Assembly: GCA_039814545.1 (NCBI GenBank)
Contig: JBCCBB010000006.1
Location: 1-64,000, forward strand
From: CALBPI01 sp039814545
Lineage (GTDB): Bacteria; Pseudomonadota; Gammaproteobacteria; Steroidobacterales; Woeseiaceae
DNA length: 64,000 bases
Direction of reading: 5' to 3'
In this document: positions 35,406-45,253 of the stretch, piece by piece
How the letters are laid out: each line of letters opens with the position of its first letter
Position numbering within the stretch: position 1 is the stretch's first letter
The notes under the pieces: model-generated
What the model saw: the letters and a program-made list of their open reading frames with translations, nothing else
Told to the model about the DNA's origin: nothing
Databases searched by the model: none
Translations under genes and position numbers: made by a program

Positions 35406-37615
35406 GAGTCGGTACTCCTCGGCTCGTTGTCATCTGCGGGCTCAAGAATCAAGGTGGCCAGCGGCGGTAAGGTCAAAGTCAGTGAATGCGGCTGGTCGTG
35501 CCAGCCCTGAGGTTCCGTGTTCACGGCGCCGTCGTTGCCAACCCCGCTGCCGTCGTACTCGCGCGCGTCGCTGTTGAAGCGTTCGCGCCATTGGCCCGGC
35601 TTCGGTGCGCCGACACGATAGCCTTCGCGCACCACGGGCGTCATGTTGACAACGCAGAGCGCGACGCGGCCTTCGCCGTCGAAGCGCAGCCAGGAGAACA
35701 CGCTGGCGTCGGCGTCTTTCCAGTCGAGCCAGGTGAAGCCCGCGCCGTCGAAATCCTGCGTGTGCAGTGCGGGCGTGCTGCGGTAGACGTGGTTCAGGTC
35801 GCGTACTAGCTGTTGCATACCGGCATGCGGTGCAAAGGCCGTCAGGTGCCAGTCGAGTGACTGATCATGATTCCACTCGTCGTGCTGGGCGAACTCGCCG
35901 CCCATGAACAAGAGCTTCTTGCCCGGGTGTGCGTACATGAGACCAAAGTAGGCGCGCAGGTTGGCGAAGCGCTGCCAGTCGTCGCCGGGCATGCGACCCA
36001 GCAGCGAGCGTTTGCCGTGCACGACTTCGTCGTGCGAGAGCGGCAACACAAAATTTTCGTCAAACGCGTAGACGAGACCGAACGTGATCTTGTCGTGATG
36101 GTAGCGACGGTGGATGGGGTCTTCGCCCATGTAGGTCAGGCTGTCGTTCATCCAGCCCATATTCCATTTGAACGTAAAGCCCAGGCCGCCATCGTAGGTT
36201 GGCCGCGAGACGCCGGGCCAGGCTGTTGATTCCTCGGCGTAGGTGGTCGCGCCCAGCGCGTGCACGGTCTCATTGAGACGCTTGATGAAGGCGACGGCCT
36301 CGAGGTTTTCATTGCCGCCGTGTTCATTCGGTACCCACTCGCCATCTTCACGCGAGTAGTCGAGGTAAAGCATCGAGGCCACGGCGTCCACGCGCAGGCC
36401 GTCGATGTGGAAGGCTTCAATCCAGTAACGTGCGCTGCCGATGAGGTAGTTGACGACCTCGTTGCGGCCGTAGTTGAACACGAGCGTTCCCCAGTCGGCG
36501 TGCTCGCCCTGGCGTGGGTCGGCGTGTTCGTAGAGTGCGCTGCCATCGAAGCGACCGAGGCCGTGCGTGTCGCGCGGGAAGTGCGCGGGTACCCAGTCGA
36601 CGATGACGCCGATGCCGGCCTGGTGGCACTGGTCCACAAAGTAGCGAAAGTCATCGGGCGAACCGAAGCGCCAGGTGGGTGCGAACAGGCCGATGGGCTG
36701 GTAACCCCAGGAGCCATCGAACGGGTGCTCGGTGACGGGCAGCAATTCAATGTGCGTGAAGCCCATGTCGACGACGTAAGGCACGAGCGTCTCTGCGAGC
36801 TCGCGGTAACTGAGCCAGTCGCCGTCGCCATTGCGACGCCATGAGCCGAGGTGCACCTCGTAGATGGCCTGCGGCGTGGCCATGGAGGGCGAGCCGCGTT
36901 CTGCGGCGATCCAGTCGGCGTCGCCCCAGGCGTAGTCACTCTCGGTGACGATGGCAGCGTTGCCGGGCGGCGGCTCAAACGCGTTGCCGTAAGGGTCCGT
37001 TTTCTCAGGCAACAGCGTCCCCGCGGCGTCGAGCAGCTCAAACTTGTAGTGCGCGCCGTCGCTGACGTCGGGCACGAATAGCTCCCAGACCCCAACGCCC
37101 GGATGGCGACGCATCGGGTGGCGGCGGCCGTCCCACTGATTGAAATCACCAATGACGCTCACGCGGGACGCGTTGGGCGCCCAAACAGCGAAACGCGTGC
37201 CACGCGTGCCTTCACAGGTCACCACGTGCGCGCCCAGCGTGTTGTAGATGTTCTCAAGCCGGCCTTCGCCAAGCAGATGCAGATCGACATCGCCGAAGCT
37301 TGAGCAGAAAGCGTAGGGGTCGCGCAGGTCCGAGCGGGCACCGTCGGCCCAGACGACCCGAAACCGGTAGTCGGCCGTATCCACGCGGCCGGCAAAAACG
37401 CCGTCGGCGTGAATGCGCCGCAGCGCCGAGACTTTATTGCCGTCGTCATCGATCAGGTGCACGGACTCGGCGCCGGGTTGCAGCGTCACGACCGTGTCGT
37501 AGTCGCCGCGGCTGTGGCGCCCGAGCACCGCAAACGGGTCGGGGTGCCGGCCATCGGCCAGCAGTTTCAGATCAGCGGGCGAGGGCAGCGGGCCGCGTTC
37601 AGTGTGCGAAGCCAT
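35402..37615 (-). CDS. glgB: 1,4-alpha-glucan branching enzyme
   Basis: GlgB (GH13_9) introduces alpha-1,6 branches into glycogen. The start at ATG 37615 is inside the end of glgA (17-base overlap) and gives a 737-residue protein with two N-terminal beta domains (CBM48 around FAVWAPNASRVSVIGDFNQW). The catalytic residues are Asp410 (GLRVDAVASMLYLDY), Glu461 (TYAEESTAWPG) and the Asp of LPLSHDEVVHGKRSL. The length equals that of the long GlgB form. Confidence 0.97.
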   Translation of the reverse strand: MASHTERGPLPSPADLKLLADGRHPDPFAVLGRHSRGDYDTVVTLQPGAESVHLIDDDGNKVSALRRIHADGVFAGRVDTADYRFRVVWADGARSDLRDPYAFCSSFGDVDLHLLGEGRLENIYNTLGAHVVTCEGTRGTRFAVWAPNASRVSVIGDFNQWDGRRHPMRRHPGVGVWELFVPDVSDGAHYKFELLDAAGTLLPEKTDPYGNAFEPPPGNAAIVTESDYAWGDADWIAAERGSPSMATPQAIYEVHLGSWRRNGDGDWLSYRELAETLVPYVVDMGFTHIELLPVTEHPFDGSWGYQPIGLFAPTWRFGSPDDFRYFVDQCHQAGIGVIVDWVPAHFPRDTHGLGRFDGSALYEHADPRQGEHADWGTLVFNYGRNEVVNYLIGSARYWIEAFHIDGLRVDAVASMLYLDYSREDGEWVPNEHGGNENLEAVAFIKRLNETVHALGATTYAEESTAWPGVSRPTYDGGLGFTFKWNMGWMNDSLTYMGEDPIHRRYHHDKITFGLVYAFDENFVLPLSHDEVVHGKRSLLGRMPGDDWQRFANLRAYFGLMYAHPGKKLLFMGGEFAQHDEWNHDQSLDWHLTAFAPHAGMQQLVRDLNHVYRSTPALHTQDFDGAGFTWLDWKDADASVFSWLRFDGEGRVALCVVNMTPVVREGYRVGAPKPGQWRERFNSDAREYDGSGVGNDGAVNTEPQGWHDQPHSLTLTLPPLATLILEPADDNEPRSTDS

Positions 37616-39155
37616 AAAGCTTCTCCATGTAATCGCGCGCGGCGTCAGACCAGGGGAATCGCGCGTGGCTGGCAGCCTCCGCGATGTCGGCGTAACTCTC
37701 GGGCGCCTCGCGGAACATCGCGATGGCCTCGTGGGTGCGGGCGATGAACGCGTCGGCTTGCGCTGCGGCGCCGTCGCCCGCAAACGTGAACCCGGTGAGC
37801 TCGTCGGCGACCGTGTCATTGAGGCCGCCGACCGCGTGCACGAGGCAGGGTTGCGATGACCGCATGGCCAGCATCTGGCTGATGCCGCAGGGCTCGTAGC
37901 TCGACGGCATCAGAAACAGGTCGCCGCCGCGGTAGAGCGCGTCGGCCAGCGTTTCCGAGAACCCGCGCAGGAATACGAGACGGCGGTCGCGCTGTGAAGC
38001 CTCGACCAGGGTCCGTTCGATGTCGGGGTCGCCCGTGCCGACGAGCGTGAGCATGCCGTCGGGGTCGAGTGCGTCGAGTGCGTGCTCGAGCGCGGTTCGG
38101 CCGTCCTCACGTGGCTGCATAGCGATCGCTAGCTTTTGGTCGGTCAGCCGGCCGACGCTGGTCAGGAGCATCGATGGTTTCTCGGCACCGTGGGCCTCAA
38201 AGTTGGCGCGCGCCAGGTCGTGCAGTGCACCGTTGACGCGGTCTGACAGACGCCAGTAGTGTAGCGTGTGCAGGACCGTATCACGGACCGCCGGCCAGTC
38301 GAGTCGGCTGGCATCGACGTCGTAATCGCAGCCGTTTAGGATGCCGTGCAGTCGACCCTCGACATCGGCTGCGAGCAACGCGTCTTGCAGGCCCTCGCCG
38401 CCGCGGTAGCCGCGCGCGGGATCGTCGGGCGAGAGAATCTCGCGCGCATTGGTGGGCGACACCGTATTCACGGCGTCGGCCAGTCGGATGCCGGCGAGCA
38501 TCGGATTGAAGCAGTTGCTGTAACGCGGGTCAGCCACCACGCGCTCGCAAACGGTCAGCGCTGGAAACCAGGCGGACAGCGATGAGGTATCGTCGGCCAG
38601 AGGGCGGATGCCCTGAATCCCCAGATTGTGCAGCGTGAAGACGGTGCGCCACTGCTGCAATACCGAGAGTGCCGGCTCGTAGGCGCGCAGCACGGCCAGG
38701 GGTGCGGCGTGCCAGTCGTGCAGGTGCAGGATCGCGTCGTTTGCGGCGTGGGCCGGCAGCCAGGTCGCCGCCGCCGCGCACAGCAACGCAAACCGAGTGG
38801 CGTCCGTGGCGAACGGACGCAGCGGACCGTCGTCGTGGTAGATGCTGCCTTTGCCGTCACCGTTGAAGCCGTCGTGATCGAACACGAGATGCGTGACGCC
38901 GCGGTCATCCACGTGTTGCCAGCACTCGACGGACAGGGATGTGGCGCCAAACGGTACGACCATGCGGGTCGTGAAGGTCATGCCATCGACGTGGTGCAGC
39001 TTGCCGTAGGACGGACACAACACGGTGACGTCAACGCCGAGCGCCGCGAGTGCACGCGGCAGCTCGCGCACGACGTCACCGACGCCGCCCGCCTTGCCGC
39101 CGGGCAGGGCGCCGTTTTCCGACGCCACCATGTAGACATGCGGATACTCGCTCAT
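37599..39155 (-). CDS. glgA: Glycogen synthase (ADP-glucose type)
   Basis: A GT5 glucosyltransferase of 518 residues that extends glycogen from ADP-glucose. The N-terminal KAGGVGDVV (Lys21) is the ADP-glucose binding motif and the GT-B C-terminal motif LMPSSYEPCGISQMLAM carries the conserved Glu. TLHNLGIQG and TVSPTNARE are typical family segments. The ATG lies 4 bases after the glgC stop. Confidence 0.97.
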   Translation of the reverse strand: MSEYPHVYMVASENGALPGGKAGGVGDVVRELPRALAALGVDVTVLCPSYGKLHHVDGMTFTTRMVVPFGATSLSVECWQHVDDRGVTHLVFDHDGFNGDGKGSIYHDDGPLRPFATDATRFALLCAAAATWLPAHAANDAILHLHDWHAAPLAVLRAYEPALSVLQQWRTVFTLHNLGIQGIRPLADDTSSLSAWFPALTVCERVVADPRYSNCFNPMLAGIRLADAVNTVSPTNAREILSPDDPARGYRGGEGLQDALLAADVEGRLHGILNGCDYDVDASRLDWPAVRDTVLHTLHYWRLSDRVNGALHDLARANFEAHGAEKPSMLLTSVGRLTDQKLAIAMQPREDGRTALEHALDALDPDGMLTLVGTGDPDIERTLVEASQRDRRLVFLRGFSETLADALYRGGDLFLMPSSYEPCGISQMLAMRSSQPCLVHAVGGLNDTVADELTGFTFAGDGAAAQADAFIARTHEAIAMFREAPESYADIAEAASHARFPWSDAARDYMEKLYGFAH

Positions 39156-39159
39156 GGCC

Positions 39160-40443
39160 TTAGCGCGTGAAGTGCAGCTCCTGGCCGAGCATGTCAGGTG
39201 TGACCAGCGTCAAGCCGGAGTCCGTCACGCGGAAGCCGCGCGCACGATCGGCGTCGTGGTCCTCGCCGATCACCGTGTGGTCCTCGATGACGGCGCCGCG
39301 GTCGATGATGCAGCGATCGATGCGGCAGTGCTCACCGATGCGTACATCGGGCAGCACGACCGAGTCGCGCACCACGGAATGGGAATGCACGTCCACGTTC
39401 GAGAAGAGCACGGAACGGAATATCGAAGCACCGGAGACGACGCAGCCGCCCGACACCATCGAGTTGATGGCCTCGCCGCGGCGGCCGGGTTCATCATGGA
39501 CAAACTTGGCGGGCGGCAGCTGTGCCTGCACGGTGGTCACGGGCCACGTGCTGTCATAGAGGTTGAGCTGGGGTACGACGCTGACGAGCTCCATGTTGGC
39601 TTCCCAGTAGGCCTGCAGCGTCCCGACGTCGCGCCAGTAGGCCTGCTCCTGGGTTTCGGGGTCGCGGAACGGGTAGGCGTAGACGCGATAGTTCTTAATG
39701 ATCGAGGGGATCATGTTGCGACCGAAGTCGTGTGCCGACTGCGGATCGTCGGCGTCCTTGATCGCCTGCTCGAACAGAAAGTCCGTGTTGAAGACATAGT
39801 TGCCCATGGACGCCAGGCAGTAGCCTTTGCGGCCTGGGATCGAGACCGGCTCTGCGGGCTTTTCGTTGAAGTCGATGACGCGACCCGATTCGTCGACGGT
39901 CATGACGCCAAGCTGGCCGGCGGCCTCTTCGACAGGGACCTCGAGGCAGCAGACCGTCATGTCAGCCTCGGTCTCGGTGTGCGTCGCAAGCAGCGGGCCG
40001 TAGTCCATCTTGTAGACGTGGTCGCCGGCGAGTATGAGCACGAGACGCGGTGCGTGCGTCCGGATGATGTCGATGTTCTGGTAAACGGCGTCTGCCGTCC
40101 CGCGGTACCACTCACCGCCCACGCGCTGCGACGCCGGCAGGATCTCCACGAATTCACGCTCACCCGAGTATTGTGACGACCAGCCGCGCACGAGGTGGCG
40201 AATCAGCGAGTGCGCCTTGTACTGGGTCAGCACGCCAATCCGGCGGATGCCCGAGTTGAAGCAATTCGACAGCGGGAAATCGATGATGCGGAATTTACCG
40301 CCGAAGTAGAGCGCGGGCTTGGCACGCCAGGTGGTGAGCTCCCGGAGTCGCGAACCCTGACCGCCCGCCAGAATCAGCGCGAGCGTCTCGCGCGTGAGTC
40401 GACTGACGAAACGCGCGTCGTCCGCCTTGAATTGCGTTGCCAT
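39160..40443 (-). CDS. glgC: Glucose-1-phosphate adenylyltransferase
   Basis: GlgC makes ADP-glucose, the committed step of bacterial glycogen synthesis. LALILAGGQGSRLRELTTWRA is the nucleotide motif and KPALYFGGKFRIIDFPLSNC is the family signature; the C-terminus is the left-handed beta-helix found in GlgC, important for allostery. ATG 40443 gives 427 residues, close to the normal 420-430. It is preceded by malQ in the same direction with a 77-base gap. Confidence 0.97.
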   Translation of the reverse strand: MATQFKADDARFVSRLTRETLALILAGGQGSRLRELTTWRAKPALYFGGKFRIIDFPLSNCFNSGIRRIGVLTQYKAHSLIRHLVRGWSSQYSGEREFVEILPASQRVGGEWYRGTADAVYQNIDIIRTHAPRLVLILAGDHVYKMDYGPLLATHTETEADMTVCCLEVPVEEAAGQLGVMTVDESGRVIDFNEKPAEPVSIPGRKGYCLASMGNYVFNTDFLFEQAIKDADDPQSAHDFGRNMIPSIIKNYRVYAYPFRDPETQEQAYWRDVGTLQAYWEANMELVSVVPQLNLYDSTWPVTTVQAQLPPAKFVHDEPGRRGEAINSMVSGGCVVSGASIFRSVLFSNVDVHSHSVVRDSVVLPDVRIGEHCRIDRCIIDRGAVIEDHTVIGEDHDADRARGFRVTDSGLTLVTPDMLGQELHFTR

Positions 40444-40520
40444 GCTGGTTGCTCCCCTTCGCGTCACACCGGTTCGCGATGATAGCGCGTTGCGGTCCCT
40501 GGGCCGCGATCGCTATGGCA

Positions 40521-42101
40521 TCAGCGGCCTGTGCGCTGCGAGAGGGAGGCGATGCGGTCGCGCATCGCGGTGTCAAATTGGCCCGGCTGCAGTCGCCAGC
40601 GCCAGTTGCCGCCCGGCTTGCCCGGCGTATTGAGGCGGGCATCCGAGCCCAGCCCGAGGAAGTCCTGCATCGGTACGACGGCCATGCAGGCACGGCTTTC
40701 GAACGCCATGTCGGCCAGCGACCAGTGGACAGACGCCGCGTCGCCGCCCGCGAGCTCGAGCGTAGCGCGCTGCATGTGTTCCACTTGCTCCTGCGAACGG
40801 ACGTCCTCGCCTTCACCGTGGAACCAGCCCAGTGTCGTATCGTTATCGTGCGTGCCCGTGTAGCAGACCGAGTCGACCTCGATGCGCGACGGATCGAAGC
40901 CGGGCTCACCGACAAGAAACTGCAGCACGGACATGCCCGGCATGCGCTGGCGCAATCGCAGCTGGTCGACGGCGTCCGTAATAGCGCCCAGGTCTTCGGC
41001 GACGATGGGGATGTCGCCCAGCGCCTCTCGCATGGCGTCAAACACCGCATCGTTGGGTCCTGGCTCCCAGGCGCCGTCGCGCGCGGTTTCGGCACCGAAG
41101 GGCACGGCCCAGTAGGCCTCGAAGCCCCGGAAATGATCGATGCGGACAATGTCGACCATGCGCATCGTGTGGCGCAGCCGCGCGATCCACCAGGCGTAGC
41201 CTTGCTGTGCGTGATGCTCCCAGTCGTAGAGCGGGTTGCCCCAGAGCTGGCCGTCTTCGGAAAAGTAGTCGGGTGGTACACCGGCGACGTGCGTGGGCAC
41301 GCCATCCATGTCGATGCGCAGCATGGCCTTGTAAGCCCAGGCATCGGCGCAGTCGAGCGCGATGTAAATCGGCATATCCCCAAACAGCAGAACGCCGCGT
41401 TTGGCGGCGTGGGCGCGCAGCGCCTGCCACTGCCGGTAGAACATGAACTGCGCGAACTTGATGGCCCGGATGGCGTCGCAGTGCTCCTGGACCACGTTCG
41501 CAAGCGCCGCGGGTTCGCGCCGCCGATAGGGTGCGTCCCATTCGAGCCAGGGGCGCTGATCGTGCAGAGACTTCAGGGTGCGGAACAGCGCGTAGTCGTG
41601 CAGCCACTCGGCGTCGTGTTCACCCACAAACGCCTCGTACTCGGGGCGCAGCTCGGGCGTCGCACCAGAGAAGAAGCGCGCGGCGGCCAGATCCAGCAGT
41701 GCGGTTTTGGGACCGATCACTGCGCCATAGTCGACGGTGTCGGCGGGCAGGCTTTCCAGTGGTTGCAAATCGTCTGCTGCAAGCAAGCCGAGCTCGACCA
41801 GCTCTCGCAGTTCGATGAGCATCGGATTGCCGGCGTAGGCGGAGAGCGGCTGGTACGGCGAATCACCGTAGGCCGTGGGGCCGGTCGGCAAGAACTGCCA
41901 GACGCTAAGACCGGACTCGGCCATGGCATCAATAAAGGCGCGCGCGTCGCGCCCGATTTCGCCGATGCCATGCGGACCAGGCAGCGACGTGATGTGCATG
42001 CAGGTACCCGCGCGGCGGTGACTGGTTATCGCGTGCGGTTCCGCGGCACCCAAAGGTCCCGAAGTGGCCACGGCGTGCGCGGCGGGATGCTCAATGTGCA
42101 T
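40521..42101 (-). CDS. malQ: 4-alpha-glucanotransferase (amylomaltase)
   Basis: A GH77 enzyme that transfers maltodextrin chains between glucans and releases glucose. ATG 42101, with AGG upstream, gives 526 residues and places the family start RRAGTCMHITSLPGPHGIG at about 29-47. The catalytic residues are the Asp of VRIDHFRGFEAYW, the Glu of PIVAEDLGAIT and the Asp of TGTHDNDTTLGW. It is the first gene of the glg operon. Its promoter region is shared with the divergent TonB receptor and holds paired LacI-like boxes. Confidence 0.95.
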   Translation of the reverse strand: MHIEHPAAHAVATSGPLGAAEPHAITSHRRAGTCMHITSLPGPHGIGEIGRDARAFIDAMAESGLSVWQFLPTGPTAYGDSPYQPLSAYAGNPMLIELRELVELGLLAADDLQPLESLPADTVDYGAVIGPKTALLDLAAARFFSGATPELRPEYEAFVGEHDAEWLHDYALFRTLKSLHDQRPWLEWDAPYRRREPAALANVVQEHCDAIRAIKFAQFMFYRQWQALRAHAAKRGVLLFGDMPIYIALDCADAWAYKAMLRIDMDGVPTHVAGVPPDYFSEDGQLWGNPLYDWEHHAQQGYAWWIARLRHTMRMVDIVRIDHFRGFEAYWAVPFGAETARDGAWEPGPNDAVFDAMREALGDIPIVAEDLGAITDAVDQLRLRQRMPGMSVLQFLVGEPGFDPSRIEVDSVCYTGTHDNDTTLGWFHGEGEDVRSQEQVEHMQRATLELAGGDAASVHWSLADMAFESRACMAVVPMQDFLGLGSDARLNTPGKPGGNWRWRLQPGQFDTAMRDRIASLSQRTGR

Positions 42102-42226
42102 TGGTCGAACCTGCGTCGAATCTGTGTCCGGTTGATTACCCACAAACCGGATCATTTTTGTAGCGCCGACGCAACACGTCGGTACGTCTCCCCACGAAAA
42201 CGGTACGCGGGAGGGTGCCTGCGGGC

Positions 42227-42273
42227 AACGCTCTGCATACGTATTCAACGCATGAATACGTATGCAGAGCGTT
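42227..42273. promoter_or_regulatory. Perfect 21-base inverted repeat made of two LacI-like operator boxes
   Basis: Bases 42227-42247 are the exact reverse complement of 42253-42273, with the loop ACGCA between. Each arm contains a 14-base near-palindrome: TGCATACGTATTCA at 42234-42247 and TGAATACGTATGCA at 42253-42266. The central CG and the mirrored TG...CA ends are typical of LacI-family sites. It lies 91 bases before the TonB receptor and 126 bases before malQ, so one regulator could control both operons. No T-tract follows, so it is not a terminator. Confidence 0.75.
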
Positions 42274-42301
42274 GATTCAAAACAGTATCGTTACCTACCA
42301 T
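42272..42301 (+). promoter_or_regulatory. Candidate promoter of the maltodextrin receptor gene
   Basis: TTGATT (42272-42277) and TACCAT (42296-42301) with an 18-base spacer resemble sigma-70 boxes. The -35 box touches the right arm of the 21-base inverted repeat, where a bound LacI protein could block polymerase. The match is weak. Confidence 0.35.
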
Positions 42302-42363
42302 GATTAGCGACCGGGGTCTCTAACTGCCCGAAATTAAAACGTTACCTTGGGGGGTAATCACAC

Positions 42364-45120
42364 ATGGTCACGAGTTCGCGTAAACACAACACGCGTAGCG
42401 GGCACACCGCGCCGTCACTGCGGCGCACTGCGCTGTCTCTGGCAGTCGCGGCAGCACTGCCCGGCGCTATGTCGCTGGCGCCCGCCGCCTACGCACAGGA
42501 AGACGATGCCTCTGCACAGGGTCCTGCCCTGGAAGAAATCGTCGTCACCGGCTTCCGCCGCAGTCTGCAAGACTCGCGCGCACTCAAGATGGACAGCGAG
42601 TCCATCGTGGAAGCGGTCAGCGCTGAAGACATCGGTAAGCTGCCAGACATCAGTATTGCTGAATCACTGGCGCGTCTGCCCGGCCTCGCCGCCCAGCGCC
42701 TGAACGGTCGCGGCCAGGTGATCAGTATTCGTGGTCTTTCGCCCGACTTCACCACCGCGTTGCTCAACGGCCGCCCGCAGGTATCGACGGGTGACAACCG
42801 CGGCGTCGAGTTCGACCAGTACCCGGCTGAGCTGTTGAGTGCTGCGGTCGTCTACAAGACGCCTGATGCGGCACTGATCGGCCAGGGTCTGGCCGGTACC
42901 GTTGACCTGCGCACCGTGCGTCCGCTGGAGTACGGCAAACGCGCTATCACGGGCAACGTGTTCTACGAGTGGAATCAGCTCGACGCGCTCAACGACGGCG
43001 CTGAAGACACGGGTAACCGCTACACGCTGTCTTACATCGATCAGTTCGCGGACGACACCATTGGTGTTGCGATCGGCTACTCCTACCTCGACTCGCCGTC
43101 GCAGGGTGAGCGCTTCAACGCCTGGGGTTACCCGGGTACGGGCGACGCCGACAACAACCTGATCATTGGTGGTGCCAAGCCTTACGTGCAGTCGAACCAG
43201 CTCGAGCGGTCGGGCACGATCGGTGTTCTCGAATACCAGCCCAGTGACACCTTCTCGGCATCAGCTGACGTGTTCTACTCGGACTTCCAGGACGACCAGC
43301 TGCTGCGCGGCATCGAGCTGCCGCTCTGGTGGTCTTCGGCGCAGCTCGCACCGGGTTACCAGGCGTCGGACGGTTTCGTCACCGACGGCACATTCAACAA
43401 CGTCAAGGGCGTGATGCGTAACGACATCAACACCCGCGATGCGCAGCTGCTCGCCATCGGTCTCAATGCCGAATGGGTGGTTGGTGAGAACTGGACGCTG
43501 ACGGCCGACTACGCCACGTCGAGTGTCGAGCGTGACGACCTGATCCTCGAGACCTACTCGGGCACGGGGACGGCGGGTCAGGGCGCGGTCGACAGCCTGG
43601 GTTTCCAGCTACAGGGCGACGGCACCCAGTTCTTCTCGACGCTGGACTACGCAGATCCGAACCTCGTGATGCTGACCAGCCCGCAGGGTTGGGGCGGCAA
43701 CGTCGTACCGGGCGGCCAGGTTGGCTATTTGAACAGCCCGACGGTTGAGGATGATCTGGACCAGATCCACCTCGCGGCCAAGCGTTTCTTCGACGGCAAC
43801 ATCTCGAGCATCGAATTCGGCATCAACTACGCCACGCGTGACAAGTCGCTCGTCGCCAACGAGTTCTTCCTTGCGCTGGCGGGTGGCGTCACCGAAGCGG
43901 CGATCCCCGTACCCACGGGTGTCACACAGCTCGACTTCCTGGGTATTCCGGGCATGGTCAGCTACGACCCGCTGGCGGCACTCAACAGCGGCGTCTACGA
44001 GCTCACGCGAAACCCCAACAACGACGTTACTGTCAAGAACTGGGGTGTCGAAGAGGACGTCTTGCTGGCCTTTGCGAAGATCGGTGTCGACACCAACTGG
44101 GGCGATGTCCCGGTCAACGGTAACTTCGGTGTGCAGATCGTTCGCACGGACCAGTCGAGCTCGGGCTTCGCTGCTGGCTTTGCCACGGTGCCGATCTCGG
44201 GTGGCAAGGAATACACGGACATCCTGCCCAGCCTGAACCTCAACTTCGAGGTGGCTGAGGACCAGTACGTCCGCTTGGGTATCGCCCGCACACTGGCACG
44301 TCCGCGTATGGACGAGCTGCGTGCGAGCAACCAGTTCAACTTCGACGAAAGCCTCGTGGGCCCGAACGGCGAAACCATCCCCGGTATGCCGCCGTTCACG
44401 GGCAGTGGCGGTAACCCGGAGCTGGATCCCTGGATTGCCAACTCGATCGATATCTCCTACGAGCGTTACTTTGATGACGGCTTGGGCTATATGTCGATCG
44501 CCGGTTTCTACAAGGACCTCGAGAGCTACATCTTCGAGGAAACGATCGAGAAGGACTACACGGGCTTCCCATTCAACGGACCGACGCCGGATACATTCAT
44601 TGGCACCGTGACTGCGCCAAACAATGGCAGCGGCGGCAAGCTCTCGGGTATCGAATTCGCGCTCTCGCTCACGGGTGAGATGTTCACACCCGCGCTCACG
44701 GGCTTTGGTGCGATCTTCTCGGCCTCGTTCAACGACAGCGACATCATTTCGGATCCCAATGATCCGTCGACGCCGCTGCCGGGTCTGTCCGAAGAGATCT
44801 TCAACGTCACGCTGTTCTACGAGAGCGGTGGCTTCCAGGCGCGCGTCAGCAACCGCTACCGCTCCGAGTTCCTCGGCGAGGTATCTGGCTTCGGAAATGG
44901 CCGCGACTTGACCATCGTCGATGACGAGTCGCTGCTCGACGCCCAGGTCAGCTACGAGTTCCAGGAAGGTCCCGCGGCCGGTCTGCGGGTCCTGCTGCAG
45001 GGCTACAACCTGACCGACCAGGAATTCGTGACATTCCTCAACAACGACCCGCAGCAGGTACGTGACTACCAGCGCTACGGTCGTAACTTCCTTGTGGGTC
45101 TCTCCTACAGCTTCGAATAA
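42364..45120 (+). CDS. TonB-dependent receptor, maltodextrin/carbohydrate type
   Basis: A 918-residue outer-membrane receptor with a long signal peptide (cleaved after AYAQ) and the TonB-box region EEIVVTGFRRSLQDS. The plug segment ESIVEAVSAEDIGKLPDISIAESLARLPG is the mark of the Xanthomonas/Caulobacter-type receptor group that includes the MalA maltodextrin receptor. The barrel ends in FLVGLSYSFE. The flanking alpha-amylases, MFS transporter and glycogen genes make alpha-glucan oligosaccharides the likely ligand. A strong terminator follows. Confidence 0.93.
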   Translation: MVTSSRKHNTRSGHTAPSLRRTALSLAVAAALPGAMSLAPAAYAQEDDASAQGPALEEIVVTGFRRSLQDSRALKMDSESIVEAVSAEDIGKLPDISIAESLARLPGLAAQRLNGRGQVISIRGLSPDFTTALLNGRPQVSTGDNRGVEFDQYPAELLSAAVVYKTPDAALIGQGLAGTVDLRTVRPLEYGKRAITGNVFYEWNQLDALNDGAEDTGNRYTLSYIDQFADDTIGVAIGYSYLDSPSQGERFNAWGYPGTGDADNNLIIGGAKPYVQSNQLERSGTIGVLEYQPSDTFSASADVFYSDFQDDQLLRGIELPLWWSSAQLAPGYQASDGFVTDGTFNNVKGVMRNDINTRDAQLLAIGLNAEWVVGENWTLTADYATSSVERDDLILETYSGTGTAGQGAVDSLGFQLQGDGTQFFSTLDYADPNLVMLTSPQGWGGNVVPGGQVGYLNSPTVEDDLDQIHLAAKRFFDGNISSIEFGINYATRDKSLVANEFFLALAGGVTEAAIPVPTGVTQLDFLGIPGMVSYDPLAALNSGVYELTRNPNNDVTVKNWGVEEDVLLAFAKIGVDTNWGDVPVNGNFGVQIVRTDQSSSGFAAGFATVPISGGKEYTDILPSLNLNFEVAEDQYVRLGIARTLARPRMDELRASNQFNFDESLVGPNGETIPGMPPFTGSGGNPELDPWIANSIDISYERYFDDGLGYMSIAGFYKDLESYIFEETIEKDYTGFPFNGPTPDTFIGTVTAPNNGSGGKLSGIEFALSLTGEMFTPALTGFGAIFSASFNDSDIISDPNDPSTPLPGLSEEIFNVTLFYESGGFQARVSNRYRSEFLGEVSGFGNGRDLTIVDDESLLDAQVSYEFQEGPAAGLRVLLQGYNLTDQEFVTFLNNDPQQVRDYQRYGRNFLVGLSYSFE

Positions 45121-45166
45121 GTCGGTAAGCACTTAGACGAGAAGCGAAGAACCTGAGAGGGGACAG

Positions 45167-45203
45167 TGCCCCCGGCGCGCGAGGCGCCGGGGGCATTTTT
45201 TTT
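45167..45203 (+). terminator. Intrinsic terminator after the carbohydrate receptor
   Basis: TGCCCCCGGCGC (45167-45178) pairs with GCGCCGGGGGCA (45184-45195) and is followed by eight T (45196-45203). It separates the receptor from the halogenase gene, which therefore needs its own promoter or readthrough. Confidence 0.92.
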
Positions 45204-45253
45204 GTGCGGCCTGATTCGCATACACTGCAAGACATGAAAGTGGGGGACATCGT

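Noticed and set aside
42227..42273. 21-base inverted repeat read as an intrinsic terminator
   Set aside because: No T-tract on either strand and it lies between divergent starts, where no transcript ends; an operator pair explains it better.
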